Shown here piece after piece: positions 1-13,997 of a stretch of 64,000 nucleotides of DNA. The position numbers were made by a program, and so were the translations under genes. Under the pieces are notes generated by a model that saw only the letters and a program-made list of their open reading frames with translations, was not told the DNA's origin and did not search any database. Numbering within the stretch: position 1 is the stretch's first letter; each line of letters begins with the position of its first letter. Source of the DNA: Pseudoduganella sp. (GTDB lineage: Bacteria; Pseudomonadota; Gammaproteobacteria; Burkholderiales; Burkholderiaceae_D); assembly GCA_021323265.1 (NCBI GenBank), contig JAJTCO010000013.1, forward strand, positions 1 through 64,000, written 5' to 3'.

Positions 1-897
1 GGAGGACGTGGGCTTGATCGCGATCGACACGGTAATGTCCTGGCCGGTCGAAATGCCGCCCAGCACGCCGCCGGCATTGTTGCCGACGAAGCCTTGCGGG
101 GTCAGCTCGTCGCCGTGCTCGGAGCCGCGCTGGGCCACGCTGTCGAAGCCGGCGCCAATTTCCACGCCCTTCACGGCGTTGATGCCCATCATGGCGTAGG
201 CGATATCGGCGTCAAGCTTGTCGTAGATTGGCTGGCCCAGGCCGACGGGCACATTGCGCGCCACCACGTCGATGCGGGCGCCGATGGAGTCGCCATCCTT
301 GCGCAGGGCGTCCATGTAGTCTTCCATGCGTTCGATCAGGGCCGCGTCCGAGGTGGCGGCGAAGAAGGGATTCGATGGCACGTGTTCAAAGCTCTCGAAG
401 GGCACTGCAATGTCGCCCAACTGGCTCATGCAGCCGGCAAACTCGGTGCCGTACTGCTCCTTGAGCCACTTTTTGGCGATGGCCGCGGCGCCCACGACCG
501 GCGCCGTCAGGCGCGCCGAGGAACGGCCGCCGCCGCGCGGGTCGCGCACGCCATACTTGTGCCAGTAGGTGTAGTCGGCATGGCCGGGACGGAAACTTTC
601 GGCGATGTTGCCGTAGTCCTTGCTGCGCTGGTCTTCGTTCTTGATCAGCAGCGCAATCGGGGTGCCGGTGGTGACGCCCTGGTACACGCCGGACAGGATT
701 TGCACGGTGTCGGGTTCCTGGCGCTGCGTCACGTGGCGCGAGGTGCCGGGTTTGCGGCGGTCCAGTTCCGGCTGGATGTCCGCTTCCGACAGCGCCAGCC
801 CGGGCGGGCAGCCATCGATCACGCAGCCAATCGCAGGACCATGGGATTCGCCAAAGGTGGTAACGGTAAACAGCTTGCCAAAGGAATTGCCGGACAT
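1..897 (-). CDS. aroC: chorismate synthase (3' end outside window)
   Basis: Makes chorismate from 5-enolpyruvylshikimate-3-phosphate, the last step of the shikimate pathway, using reduced FMN. The minus-strand reading starts [20 protein letters not shown], the family's N-terminal signature with the conserved GESHGPAIG stretch, followed by the Arg-rich RRKPGTSR segment, [18 protein letters not shown] and the glycine-rich [12 protein letters not shown] region. All 299 codons visible are open. The family is usually about 360 residues, so roughly 60 C-terminal residues lie before base 1. The ATG at 897 begins the conserved N-terminus exactly. The downstream neighbour is divergent. The identification is firm; only the C-terminus is missing. 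Confidence 0.96.
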   Translation of the reverse strand, partial: MSGNSFGKLFTVTTFGESHGPAIGCVIDGCPPGLALSEADIQPELDRRKPGTSRHVTQRQEPDTVQILSGVYQGVTTGTPIALLIKNEDQRSKDYGNIAESFRPGHADYTYWHKYGVRDPRGGGRSSARLTAPVVGAAAIAKKWLKEQYGTEFAGCMSQLGDIAVPFESFEHVPSNPFFAATSDAALIERMEDYMDALRKDGDSIGARIDVVARNVPVGLGQPIYDKLDADIAYAMMGINAVKGVEIGAGFDSVAQRGSEHGDELTPQGFVGNNAGGVLGGISTGQDITVSIAIKPTSS

Positions 898-1105
898 GAT
901 GGAGTGCAAAAGTAGCCAGGGAAACCACCGATTCTAACCCGTTATGGCGAAACCCGCTGGAAGTGGCAGTTTTGGCGACAACTATGGCGAAACTTTCACA
1001 CCGCTATTCGTTAACTCTTGGGAAAGTGTTTTAATGGTCGTTCTCAAGAACAATTCGCTATATACTAGTTTGTAAGAACACCGAGTCCCCTTGGAGAAGT
1101 GACAC

Positions 1106-3367
1106 ATGCCCCCTTCGTTCACGGCGCCCGATAGTGGCCACGACGATCAGGATGATCTGGTTTTCTTAGAAGAGCAAACGGCTCAGCCAGCTCCCCCAGC
1201 GCAGCGCAATGTCTGGCGCGTGATGATTATCGATGACGACGAAGACGTCCATTCGACAACCACGTTTGCCCTCGGCAACCTGGACATGCAGCACCGCCCC
1301 CTGGAATTCGTGCACGCGTATTCCGCCGCGCAGGCGCGCGAAATGCTCAAGCACGAACAGGAAATCGCCGTGATCCTCCTCGACGTCGTCATGGAGCAGG
1401 ATGACGCCGGTTTGCACCTGGTGCGCTACATCCGCGAAACCTTGAAACTGACCGACGTGCGCATCATCCTGCGTACCGGCCAGCCGGGCTACGCGCCGGA
1501 AATCGACGCCATCCGCGATTTCGACATCAACGACTACAAGACCAAGTCCGAGCTCACCCGCATCAAACTGTTTACCACGGTGACGGCGGCGATCCGCTCG
1601 TATGAGCAGATCCGCAACATCAACGAGAGCCGGCGCGGCCTGGCGCGCATCGTGCAGTCGAGCACCGAGCTGATGGCGCTGCACGGGGTGCAGAACTTCG
1701 CTTCCGGCGTGCTGTCGCAAATTGCCGAACTGCTGGACCAGCCGGCGCACGGCGTGCTGTGCGTGCAGGAATGCCCGGACGCGGGTTGCCATGAACTGGT
1801 CGTGATGGCGGCCACCGGCAACCATCACAACCTGTCCAACAGCCAGCTGATCGCACGCGACGATCCGCGCGTGCACAAGGCGATGGAGGATTGCCTGGCG
1901 GCGCGCCACAACATCTTCTGCGCCGACAACATCGTGCTCTACTTCGCCGGCAAGGCGAGCCGCACCTTCGTCGCTTACATGGATGTGACGCGCCAGCCCA
2001 CCCCGCTGGAAGAGAGCCTGCTGGAAGTCTTTTGCAGCAACGTGGCCGTGGGCCTGGACAATGTGGAGCTGGTGTCGCACCTGCACACGGCGGCCTTCTA
2101 CGACAACCTGTCCAAGCTGCCCAACCGCACGCGCCTGATCGAGATCCTGGACGCCACGCTGGCCGGGCCGGCCAAGCAGGACGCCACGCTGTGCCTGGTC
2201 GACCTGGACCATTTTGCCGAAACCAACGACGCGCTGGGCCACGAATTCGGCGACCTGCTGCTGTCGGCGGTGGCGGCGCGCCTGCAGAACAGCCTTGGCA
2301 ACCAGCTCACCGTGGCGCGCATCGGCGGCGACATTTTCTGCGTGCTGGGCGACGCCGGCCAGGTCAATCCGCCCAACGTCCTGGGCCTGTTCTCGACGCC
2401 GTTCAGCATCGACGGCCAGGACGTGCAACTATCGGCCACGCTCGGCCTGGTGCGCCTGTGCGAGCACGATAGCGGCGGCGCCGACGCCCTGAAGGATGCC
2501 GACATCGCGCTGAAACGGGCCAAGACCCAGCAGCGCGCCGGCCACTTCTACTTCTCGCGCAGCATGGGCGTGGAAATCCGCGAACGCGTGCGCATGATGC
2601 ACGCCTTGCGCACGGGTTTCAGCCAGAACCAACTCTTCGTCGTCTACCAACCGCAAGTCGACCTGGCCACGCGCCGCCCGATGGGGGCGGAGGCGCTGCT
2701 GCGCTGGCAGACCCCGGACGGCAAGTTCGTCTCGCCCGACCGTTTCATCCCGATTGCGGAATACTCCGGCCTGATCATCGAGATCGGCGAGTGGGTCATG
2801 CGCACCTCGATGCAGGAACTGGTGACCCTGCGCGCGGCGGGCCACACGGAATTCACCATGTCGATCAACGTGTCGCAGGTGCAGTTCCGCCACCCGCACT
2901 TCCTGGAAACGCTGCGCGGCGCCCTGCACGACACCGGCGCGCCGCCCGAATACGTGGAGCTGGAAATCACCGAATCGATGGCCATGGAAGAGCCGGACAT
3001 GCTGATCAAGATGCTGGCCCAGATCAAGCAGACCGGCGTCACCATCGCGATCGACGATTTCGGCACCGGCTTCTCGTCCCTGTCCTACCTGCAGCGCCTG
3101 CAGATCGACCGGCTCAAGATCGACCGCGCCTTCGTGACCGAGATCACCACCTCGGCACGCGGCAGCAGCATTGCGGAAATGGTGGTGCAGCTGGGCCGCA
3201 ACCTGGGCCTGGCCGTGATTGCGGAGGGCGTGGAAGACGAGCGCCAGGCGCAGATCCTGCACAACCTGGGCTGCCCGCTCGGCCAGGGCTTCCTGTTCGC
3301 GCGGCCCATGACGGGCGAGGCGCTGGCGGGCTGGCTCAGTAACGACGCCCTGGCCGGGGTGGCATAA
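1106..3367 (+). CDS. response regulator with REC, DUF3369, degenerate GGDEF and EAL domains
   Basis: Probable c-di-GMP phosphodiesterase controlled by a receiver domain; cytoplasmic, 753 residues, no membrane segment. An N-terminal tail is followed by a receiver (about 38-160) with acidic pocket IDDDED, phosphoacceptor Asp in LLDVVME and conserved Lys in YKTKSE. A DUF3369 sensor-type region follows (about 180-330). The GGDEF domain has a broken active site (GGDIF), so diguanylate cyclase activity is unlikely. The EAL domain keeps its catalytic motifs: AEALLRW, ELEITES, IDDFGTGFSS, LKIDRAF and AEGVE. Inference: phosphorylation of REC tunes c-di-GMP hydrolysis. No sensor kinase gene lies beside it. 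The family call is firm; the signal is unknown. Confidence 0.93.
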   Translation: MPPSFTAPDSGHDDQDDLVFLEEQTAQPAPPAQRNVWRVMIIDDDEDVHSTTTFALGNLDMQHRPLEFVHAYSAAQAREMLKHEQEIAVILLDVVMEQDDAGLHLVRYIRETLKLTDVRIILRTGQPGYAPEIDAIRDFDINDYKTKSELTRIKLFTTVTAAIRSYEQIRNINESRRGLARIVQSSTELMALHGVQNFASGVLSQIAELLDQPAHGVLCVQECPDAGCHELVVMAATGNHHNLSNSQLIARDDPRVHKAMEDCLAARHNIFCADNIVLYFAGKASRTFVAYMDVTRQPTPLEESLLEVFCSNVAVGLDNVELVSHLHTAAFYDNLSKLPNRTRLIEILDATLAGPAKQDATLCLVDLDHFAETNDALGHEFGDLLLSAVAARLQNSLGNQLTVARIGGDIFCVLGDAGQVNPPNVLGLFSTPFSIDGQDVQLSATLGLVRLCEHDSGGADALKDADIALKRAKTQQRAGHFYFSRSMGVEIRERVRMMHALRTGFSQNQLFVVYQPQVDLATRRPMGAEALLRWQTPDGKFVSPDRFIPIAEYSGLIIEIGEWVMRTSMQELVTLRAAGHTEFTMSINVSQVQFRHPHFLETLRGALHDTGAPPEYVELEITESMAMEEPDMLIKMLAQIKQTGVTIAIDDFGTGFSSLSYLQRLQIDRLKIDRAFVTEITTSARGSSIAEMVVQLGRNLGLAVIAEGVEDERQAQILHNLGCPLGQGFLFARPMTGEALAGWLSNDALAGVA

Positions 3368-3373
3368 AACAAA

Positions 3374-3393
3374 AGCCACCCGTGCGGGTGGCT
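3374..3393 (-). terminator. intrinsic terminator between convergent genes, oriented for the CBS gene
   Basis: A 9-base-pair stem AGCCACCCG/CGGGTGGCT lies between two convergent genes. On the minus strand it is followed by a T-rich run (TTTGTTTTAT), the classic intrinsic-terminator layout for the CBS-domain gene. The plus-strand side lacks a T tract, so it would serve the upstream response-regulator gene less well. Confidence 0.8.
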
Positions 3394-3419
3394 TGCTCGC
3401 TGCGGCGCCGTCCGGCGGC

Positions 3420-3878
3420 TCAGCTCTCGGACTTCTCTTCTTCCTCGGCCGGCCAGTCGCGGATGTAGGCCTTCAGCATGCGGTTCTCGAAGCTTTGCGC
3501 CTCGAGCACGGCGCGCGCCACGTCGTAGAACGAGATCACGCCCAGCAGGGTCTTGGCGTTCATGACCGGCAGGTAGCGCGCATGCTTTTCCAGCATGATG
3601 CGGCGCACTTCGTTGACTTCCGTGTCCGGGGTCACGGTGATCGGGTGGTCATCCATGTGCTTGCGCACCGTGCCGCCGCCGACCGAGCCCTGGTTCGCGT
3701 GCAGGGCCTTCAGCACTTCGCGGAAGGTGAGCATGCCAACCAGGTCGCCATACTCCATGACCACCAGCGAGCCGATGTCTCTTTCAGCCATGGTATTGGC
3801 AGCTTCCACCAGCGGCTGGTCCGGCGTAATCGTATAGAGGATGTTCCCTTTGACTTGCAGAATTTCGGAGACTTTCAT
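3420..3878 (-). CDS. tandem CBS-domain protein
   Basis: Small 152-residue protein made of two CBS motifs (about 8-62 and 76-132) forming one Bateman module, which in this family binds adenine nucleotides and acts as an energy or redox sensor. Recognisable CBS features are TPDQPLVEAANTMAERDIGSLVVME, split here by the usual GxLVGMLTFRE strand, and in the second repeat TPDTEVNEVRRIMLEKHARYLPV with LLGVISFYDV. The ATG at 3878 starts the family's typical MKVSEIL and has AGGACAGGA-like sequence upstream; an upstream in-frame extension to 4076 looks untranslated. A terminator follows on the minus strand. Partner unknown. Confidence 0.9.
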   Translation of the reverse strand: MKVSEILQVKGNILYTITPDQPLVEAANTMAERDIGSLVVMEYGDLVGMLTFREVLKALHANQGSVGGGTVRKHMDDHPITVTPDTEVNEVRRIMLEKHARYLPVMNAKTLLGVISFYDVARAVLEAQSFENRMLKAYIRDWPAEEEEKSES

Positions 3879-4021
3879 TTTGGGCCGTCCTGTCCTGGTG
3901 ATTATGGTTTTATTGTAAGCCTTACCATCGAATTTAGCGTATGCCAAGCGAAAAATCCAGTTTTGGATTAATCGATACGCAACAGTATTCACATTATAAA
4001 TAACACGATAGCATGTGTCCC

Positions 4022-8545
<4,524 letters not shown>

Positions 8546-8547
8546 CC

Positions 8548-9960
8548 ATGGACGCCACGGCCTTCCTTGCCGCCTGCCGCGCCCTGCTGGGCGAGGCGCA
8601 CGTCATCGCAGACGAACAGGGCATGGCGCCCTACCTGCGCGACTGGCGCGGTCGTTTCACGGGACGCGCGCTGGCCGTGCTGCGCCCCGCCGACACGCAA
8701 CAGGTGGCCGCCGTCGTGCGGCTGTGCGTGTCGGCCCGCGTGCCGCTGGTGCCGCAAGGCGGCAACACGGGCCTGGTGCTGGGCAGCGTACCCGACGCCA
8801 GCGGCCGCGCCATCGTGCTCTCGCTCGCGCGCATGCAGACGGTGCGCCAGGTCGACGCCCTCAACCGCACCATGACCGTCGATGCAGGGGTCATCCTGCA
8901 GCGCGCGCAGGAAGCGGCGGCCGAACACGGCTGCCTGTTCCCGCTGTCGCTGGCGGCCGAGGGCAGCTGTACCATCGGCGGCAACCTGTCCACCAATGCG
9001 GGCGGGACGGCCGTCCTGCGTTATGGCAATGCGCGCGAACTGTGCCTGGGGCTGGAAGTGGTCACGCCGCAGGGCGAGGTCTGGTCCGGCCTGCGCGGGC
9101 TGCGCAAGGACAATACCGGCTACGACCTGCGCGACCTGTTCATCGGCGCGGAAGGCACGCTGGGCGTCATCACCGGGGCGGTACTCAAGCTCTATCCGCA
9201 GCCCAAGGCTTCGGTGACGGCGCTGGCCGCACTGGATTCGCCGGCCCAGGCGCTGCGCCTGCTGTCCATCATGCAGGACCATTGCGCCGCCAGCCTGACG
9301 GGTTTCGAGCTGATGTCGGCGTTCTGCCTGCAACTGGTGGCGAAGCACTTCCCGGCGCTGGCGCAGCCGCTGGCCGGCGCGCATGCGCAGTACGCCCTGC
9401 TGGAGCTGTCCAGCAGCGAATCGGCGGAACATGCGGCGCTCTTGCTCGAGCGCGCCCTGGGCGCGGCGCTGGAGCAAGGCGTGGTGCGGGACGCGGTGGT
9501 GGCAGCTTCGGCGGCGCAGTCGCGCGGGCTGTGGAACTTGCGCGAGCACATTCCACTGGCGCAGGCGGCCGACGGCAAGAACATCAAGCACGACATATCG
9601 CTGCCGGTGTCGGCCATCGCCGATTTCATCGCGGCCACGGAACCGCGGCTGCAAGCGGCCTTCCCCGGCTGCCAGCTGGTGTGCTTCGGCCACCTGGGCG
9701 ACGGCAACCTGCATTTCAACGTGGCGCCACCGAAAGGCGTGGCGCACGACGACTTCCTGCTGAGCCAGGAAGCGGTCAACCGCGTGGTGCACGACGCGGT
9801 CGCGGCATGCGGCGGCTCGATTTCGGCCGAACACGGCATCGGCGCCTTGAAGCGCGACGAACTGGCGCGCTACAAATCGCCGGTGGAACTGAACCTGATG
9901 CGGGCAATCAAAGCCGCACTTGATCCGCTGGGCCTCATGAATCCGGGGAAAATGCTATGA
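8548..9960 (+). CDS. FAD-binding oxidoreductase, GlcD/D-2-hydroxyacid dehydrogenase family
   Basis: Probably oxidises a D-2-hydroxy acid (D-lactate, D-2-hydroxyglutarate or similar) with FAD and passes electrons to a carrier. The N-terminal PCMH-type FAD domain carries VPQGGNTGLVLGS, GCLFPLSLAAEGSCTIGGNLSTNAGG and DLRDLFIGAEGTLGVIT; the C-terminal domain carries the metal-binding motifs FGHLGDGNLHFNV and SAEHGIGALKRDEL. Length 470 is normal for the family. ATG 8548 is used; a GTG at 8542 overlapping the previous stop is an alternative. The stop overlaps the next gene's ATG (ATGA). The exact substrate cannot be read from sequence. Confidence 0.9.
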   Translation: MDATAFLAACRALLGEAHVIADEQGMAPYLRDWRGRFTGRALAVLRPADTQQVAAVVRLCVSARVPLVPQGGNTGLVLGSVPDASGRAIVLSLARMQTVRQVDALNRTMTVDAGVILQRAQEAAAEHGCLFPLSLAAEGSCTIGGNLSTNAGGTAVLRYGNARELCLGLEVVTPQGEVWSGLRGLRKDNTGYDLRDLFIGAEGTLGVITGAVLKLYPQPKASVTALAALDSPAQALRLLSIMQDHCAASLTGFELMSAFCLQLVAKHFPALAQPLAGAHAQYALLELSSSESAEHAALLLERALGAALEQGVVRDAVVAASAAQSRGLWNLREHIPLAQAADGKNIKHDISLPVSAIADFIAATEPRLQAAFPGCQLVCFGHLGDGNLHFNVAPPKGVAHDDFLLSQEAVNRVVHDAVAACGGSISAEHGIGALKRDELARYKSPVELNLMRAIKAALDPLGLMNPGKML

Positions 9961-10382
9961 AACCCTTGCCCTTGCTGCTGTTGGCGCTGGCGCTTCCTGC
10001 GGGGGCGCAAGCCCTGCACAAGTGCACCATCGATGGAAAAGTGAGCTACACGCAGCAGCCCTGCGAAAAAGGCGTCGCCACCACGATTGCCGTGCCGGCG
10101 CCGCCGCCGCCCGATCCCTCCGCCGCAGCCGACCTGAAACGGCAGGAGCGCGAAGCGAACAGGCTGGCCACCGCGCGCCGCAAGCGCGAGGCACGCGAGG
10201 AGCGCGAGGCCCTGGCCGAGGCGCGCGCCGTGGCCAGCCATAACAAGAAGTGCCAGAAACTAAGACTGCAGCAGAAATGGGCCGAGGAGGATGCGCGCGG
10301 CGCCACGCTGCAGAACATGGAACGCTCCCGGCAGAAAGCCAAACGCGCGGCAGAAATGGTCCAGCTCGAATGCGGCGGCTGA
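9957..10382 (+). CDS. periplasmic DUF4124-like protein
   Basis: 141-residue secreted protein. A short hydrophobic signal peptide (about 1-19, ending AGAQA) is followed by LHKCTIDGKVSYTQQPCEKG, resembling the DUF4124 pattern of a cysteine-bracketed small beta domain. After a proline-rich linker, residues 60-135 form a strongly charged Arg/Glu/Ala helix, probably a coiled coil. Function unknown. Translationally coupled on both sides: four-base overlap with the oxidoreductase and a 13-base overlap with the permease. Confidence 0.72.
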   Translation: MKPLPLLLLALALPAGAQALHKCTIDGKVSYTQQPCEKGVATTIAVPAPPPPDPSAAADLKRQEREANRLATARRKREAREEREALAEARAVASHNKKCQKLRLQQKWAEEDARGATLQNMERSRQKAKRAAEMVQLECGG

Positions 10383-12901
10383 CGCGCTGGCTCGCCCTGG
10401 GCGAATGGCGCGCGCATCCGGTGCGCGCGCTCACCGCCATCGCGGCCATCGCCATCGGCGTCGCCCTGGGTTTCGCCATCCACCTGGTCAACGCCGCGGC
10501 CCTGAACGAATTCTCCACCGCCATCCGCAGCCTCTCGGGCCAGGCCGACATCCAGGTGCGCGGCACTGAAGCCACCTTCGACGAGGCCATCTATCCGGTC
10601 CTGGCACGCCTGCCCGAAGTTGTCGTGGCCTCGCCAGTGCTGACACTCAGTGCCGCGCTGCCCGACAGGCGCCAAGTCCTGGAGATCGTCGGGCTCGACG
10701 TGTTCCGCGCCGGCTTCATTACCCCGGACCTGATCGGCGCCCCCGCGCAGGACCAGCCGTACGACACCCTGGCCGACGATGCCATCTTCCTTTCGCCGGC
10801 AGCGCTGCAATGGCTGCAGGTGCAAGCCGGCGCCACCGTGCGCCTGCAGGCGGGCGCCGGCATTGCCAGCCTGCGCGTGGCCGGGTCGCTGCAGCGGGCG
10901 CGCGTCGGGCAGCGCTTGGCCGTGATGGATATCGGCGCCGCCCAGTGGCACTTCCAGCGCCTGGGCCGGCTCTCGCGCGTGGACCTGAAACTGCGCGATG
11001 GCGTGGACCGCGCCGCGTTCAGGCAGGCCCTTGCGGCGCGCCTGGAGCGCGAATTCCCGGGCCGCTTCCATGTCGGCCAGCCCAACGACGCCGACCAGGA
11101 AAGCCGCAATGCAAGCCTGAGCCGCGCCTACCGCGTCAACCTCAGCATACTGGCGCTGGTGGCCCTGTTCACCGGCGCCTTCCTGGTGTTCTCCTCGCAA
11201 GCCTTGTCGGTGCTGCGCCGGCGCGGCGAATTCGCCCTGCTGCGTGTGCTGGGCCTGGAGCGCGGGCAGTTGCTGCGGCAGGTCCTGCTCGAAGGCGCGC
11301 TGCTTGGCAGCCTGGGAGCGGCCCTTGGCGTAGCAGGCGGCTATGCACTGGCAGCCGCCGTGCTGCGCCTGTTCGGCGGCGACCTGGGCGCCGGCTACTT
11401 CGCCGGCGTACAGCCGACGGTGCAGTGGGAGCCCTTGGCGGCACTGGCGTATTTTGCGCTCGGCCTGGGCGTGGCGCTGCTTGGCGGCCTGGCGCCCGCC
11501 CTGGATGCGGCGCGCGCCCGTCCGGCCGTGGCGCTCAAGGCCGGTACCGACGAGACGGCGCTGCGGCCGCTGGCCCGGCCCTGGCCGGGACTGGCCTGCC
11601 TGGCGCTGGCGGGTGCCATGGCCTTTGCGCCGCCGGTGGCCGAACTGCCGATCTTTGGCTACCTGTCCATTGCCCTGCTGCTGGTGGGTGCCATTGCGCT
11701 GATGCCGCGGCTGGCCGGCATGGCCTTCCGTGCCCTGGCACGACATGCCGGCGCCAGCCGCACGGCGCCAACGCTGGCGCTGGCGCGCCTGGCCAATGCT
11801 CCCGGCCAGGCCGGCATCGCGCTGGGCGGCGTGCTGGCCAGCTTCAGCCTGATGGTGGCCATGGCCATCATGGTGGCCAGTTTCCGCACCTCGGTCGACG
11901 AGTGGGTGCTGCGCATCCTGCCGGCCGACGTCTATGCACGCAGCGCGGCAGCCGCCATTGCCGGCGGCGGATTCTCGCCGCAGGAACAGGACGCATTGCG
12001 CACCGTGCCCGGCGTGGCGCGCCTCGAATTCATGCGTGTCCGCTCGGTATCGCTCGCGGCGGACCGGCCGAACGTGGCCGTGCTGGCGCGCGACATCGCA
12101 CCCGACGACCCGGGCAGCGCCATGGTGCTGGTCGGCGCAACGGCCGCAGGCACGGCGGCGCGCCCCGCCTGGGTGTCCGAGGCGATGGCCGACCTGTATT
12201 CCCTGCAACCCGGCGCCACGCTACGCCTGCCGTTGCAGGGCCAGTTGCGCGAGTTCCAGGTGGCCGGCATCTGGCGCGACTATGCGCGCGCGGCGGGCGC
12301 CGTCATCATCCGGCGCGCCGACTATATCGAACTGACCGGCGACCGCGAGGCGGCCGACGCGGCGATCTGGCTGGCCAAGGGCGCCACCGTGGCGCAGGTG
12401 CAGGAAGGCCTGCGCCGCCTGCCTTTCGGCGCCGGCATCGAAACCAGCGTGCCGTCCGAAATCCGCAATCTGACGCTGAAAATCTTCGACCGCAGCTTTG
12501 CCGTGACCTACCTGCTGGAAGGGATCGCCATCCTGGTCGGCCTGTTCGGCGTGGCCGCCACCTTCTCCGCGCAGACCCTGGCGCGCAGCCGCGAGTTCGG
12601 CATGCTGCGCCATGTCGGGGTCACGCGCGGCCAGGTGCTGGGCATCCTGGCGCTGGAAGGCTGCGCCCTGACCGTGCTCGGCATCCTGGCCGGCTTCGCA
12701 CTGGGCTGGGTCATCAGCCTGGTGCTGGTCCATGTCATCAACCCGCAGTCCTTCCATTGGAGCATGCACATGCATTACCCCTGGGCCCTGCTGGCCAGCG
12801 TGGCCGGCGCGCTGCTGCTGTCCGCGACCGCCACCGCACTGCTGGCCGGCCGCCAGGCCCTGTCCAACGGCCCGATCCGCGCCGTGCGGGAGGACTGGTG
12901 A
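10370..12901 (+). CDS. FtsX-family ABC transporter permease, large two-repeat type
   Basis: 843-residue inner-membrane permease with two homologous FtsX halves: an N-terminal helix (about 17-35), a periplasmic MacB-PCD-like region, a cluster of transmembrane segments at about 260-430, then a second periplasmic region and C-terminal helices (about 715-830). The FtsX hallmark FGVAATFSAQTLARSREFGMLRHVGVTRGQVLGILALEG is split across the loop after the last repeat. Such permeases normally work with a LolD/MacB-type ATPase in lipid or lipoprotein handling, yet no ATPase gene adjoins it. The start MRRLTRWLALGEW lies inside the previous gene. It overlaps the AttH-like gene by one base. Confidence 0.88.
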   Translation: MRRLTRWLALGEWRAHPVRALTAIAAIAIGVALGFAIHLVNAAALNEFSTAIRSLSGQADIQVRGTEATFDEAIYPVLARLPEVVVASPVLTLSAALPDRRQVLEIVGLDVFRAGFITPDLIGAPAQDQPYDTLADDAIFLSPAALQWLQVQAGATVRLQAGAGIASLRVAGSLQRARVGQRLAVMDIGAAQWHFQRLGRLSRVDLKLRDGVDRAAFRQALAARLEREFPGRFHVGQPNDADQESRNASLSRAYRVNLSILALVALFTGAFLVFSSQALSVLRRRGEFALLRVLGLERGQLLRQVLLEGALLGSLGAALGVAGGYALAAAVLRLFGGDLGAGYFAGVQPTVQWEPLAALAYFALGLGVALLGGLAPALDAARARPAVALKAGTDETALRPLARPWPGLACLALAGAMAFAPPVAELPIFGYLSIALLLVGAIALMPRLAGMAFRALARHAGASRTAPTLALARLANAPGQAGIALGGVLASFSLMVAMAIMVASFRTSVDEWVLRILPADVYARSAAAAIAGGGFSPQEQDALRTVPGVARLEFMRVRSVSLAADRPNVAVLARDIAPDDPGSAMVLVGATAAGTAARPAWVSEAMADLYSLQPGATLRLPLQGQLREFQVAGIWRDYARAAGAVIIRRADYIELTGDREAADAAIWLAKGATVAQVQEGLRRLPFGAGIETSVPSEIRNLTLKIFDRSFAVTYLLEGIAILVGLFGVAATFSAQTLARSREFGMLRHVGVTRGQVLGILALEGCALTVLGILAGFALGWVISLVLVHVINPQSFHWSMHMHYPWALLASVAGALLLSATATALLAGRQALSNGPIRAVREDW

Positions 12902-13977
12902 TGCGCGCCCTGCTGGCCGCCCTGCTGTGCCTTTGCGCGCTGCTGCCGGCAGCGCCGCTGCGCGCGGCGGCCTTCACGCCGGTGACGCCGGGGACGGCGC
13001 TGCAGTTCCCGCGCGATTTCGGCTCCCACCCCGGCTTCAAGACCGAGTGGTGGTACGCCACCGGCTGGCTTAGCGCGCCCGACGGCCGCCAGCTCGGCTA
13101 CCAGGTCACGTTCTTCCGCAGCGGCACCGGGCATGGGCGCGACAACCCCAGCAAGTTCGCGCCGCAGGACATCATCCTGGCCCACGCTGCCCTGTCCGAT
13201 CCGGCGCACGGCAAGCTGCAGCACGACCAGCGCACCGCGCGCGCCGGCTTCGGCCTGGCCGGCGCCGCCACCGCCGACACCGACGTGCGGCTGGACAGCT
13301 GGCGCATGCGGCGCGCGGCGGACGGCACTTACCATATCGACATCGACGCGGCCGAATTCACGCTGGCGCTGCAGCTGGCGCCGACCCAGCAGCTGCTGCT
13401 GCAGGGCGACGCCGGCTACTCGCGCAAGGGACCGCGCCCGCAGCAGGCAAGTTATTACTATAGCAAGCCCCACCTGCGCACCAGCGGCACCCTGGCCCGG
13501 CGCGGCGCGGCGCCGCAGCCCGTAACGGGCGTGACCTGGCTCGATCACGAGTGGTCCAGCGAGGTGCTCGATCCGGCCGCGGCGGGCTGGGACTGGGTCG
13601 GCATCAACCTGTCCGACGGCGGCGCCCTGATGGCATTCCAGATAAGGGACCGCCAAGGTGGTAAACTATGGGCCCACGCGACATGGCGCGATGCATCCGG
13701 TAAGATCACGCACTATTCGCAGGACCAGGTCAGCTTTACCCCGCAAGTGCGCTGGCGGTCGCCGCGCACCCAGGCTGTGTATCCCGTCGCCACCCTGATC
13801 GCCACAGGTCGTGAACAGTGGCTGGTCAGCCCTTTGCAGCAGGACCAGGAGCTCGATTCGCGCCGTTCGACCGGCGCGGTGTATTGGGAAGGTGCGGTGA
13901 CGGTCAGCCGCGCCGGCCAGCCCGCGGGGCACGGCTACCTGGAAATGACGGGCTATGTCCGTCCGATAAAACTTTGA
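12901..13977 (+). CDS. AttH/CrtC-like lipocalin-family secreted protein
   Basis: 358-residue exported protein with a clear signal peptide (1-23, ending APLRAAA). The mature part shows the AttH / carotenoid 1,2-hydratase pattern: FGSHPGFKTEWWYATGWL, YQVTFFRS, DIILAHAALSD, YYYSKPHLRTSG, VTGVTWLDHEWSS and WDWVGINLSDG. These proteins form two lipocalin-like barrels. In many proteobacteria an attH-like gene follows an ABC ATPase and an FtsX permease, matching the permease just upstream here. Biochemical function in this context is unproven; a lipid or isoprenoid ligand is an inference. Confidence 0.87.
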   Translation: MRALLAALLCLCALLPAAPLRAAAFTPVTPGTALQFPRDFGSHPGFKTEWWYATGWLSAPDGRQLGYQVTFFRSGTGHGRDNPSKFAPQDIILAHAALSDPAHGKLQHDQRTARAGFGLAGAATADTDVRLDSWRMRRAADGTYHIDIDAAEFTLALQLAPTQQLLLQGDAGYSRKGPRPQQASYYYSKPHLRTSGTLARRGAAPQPVTGVTWLDHEWSSEVLDPAAAGWDWVGINLSDGGALMAFQIRDRQGGKLWAHATWRDASGKITHYSQDQVSFTPQVRWRSPRTQAVYPVATLIATGREQWLVSPLQQDQELDSRRSTGAVYWEGAVTVSRAGQPAGHGYLEMTGYVRPIKL

Positions 13978-13986
13978 ACAAGAACG

Positions 13987-13992
13987 TAGAAT
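13987..13992 (+). promoter_or_regulatory. -10-like hexamer close to the ABC exporter start
   Basis: TAGAAT five bases before ATG 13998, no Shine-Dalgarno, no convincing -35. It could drive a leaderless transcript of the exporter gene, or the gene may simply be read through from upstream. Confidence 0.35.
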
Positions 13993-13997
13993 ACGCA

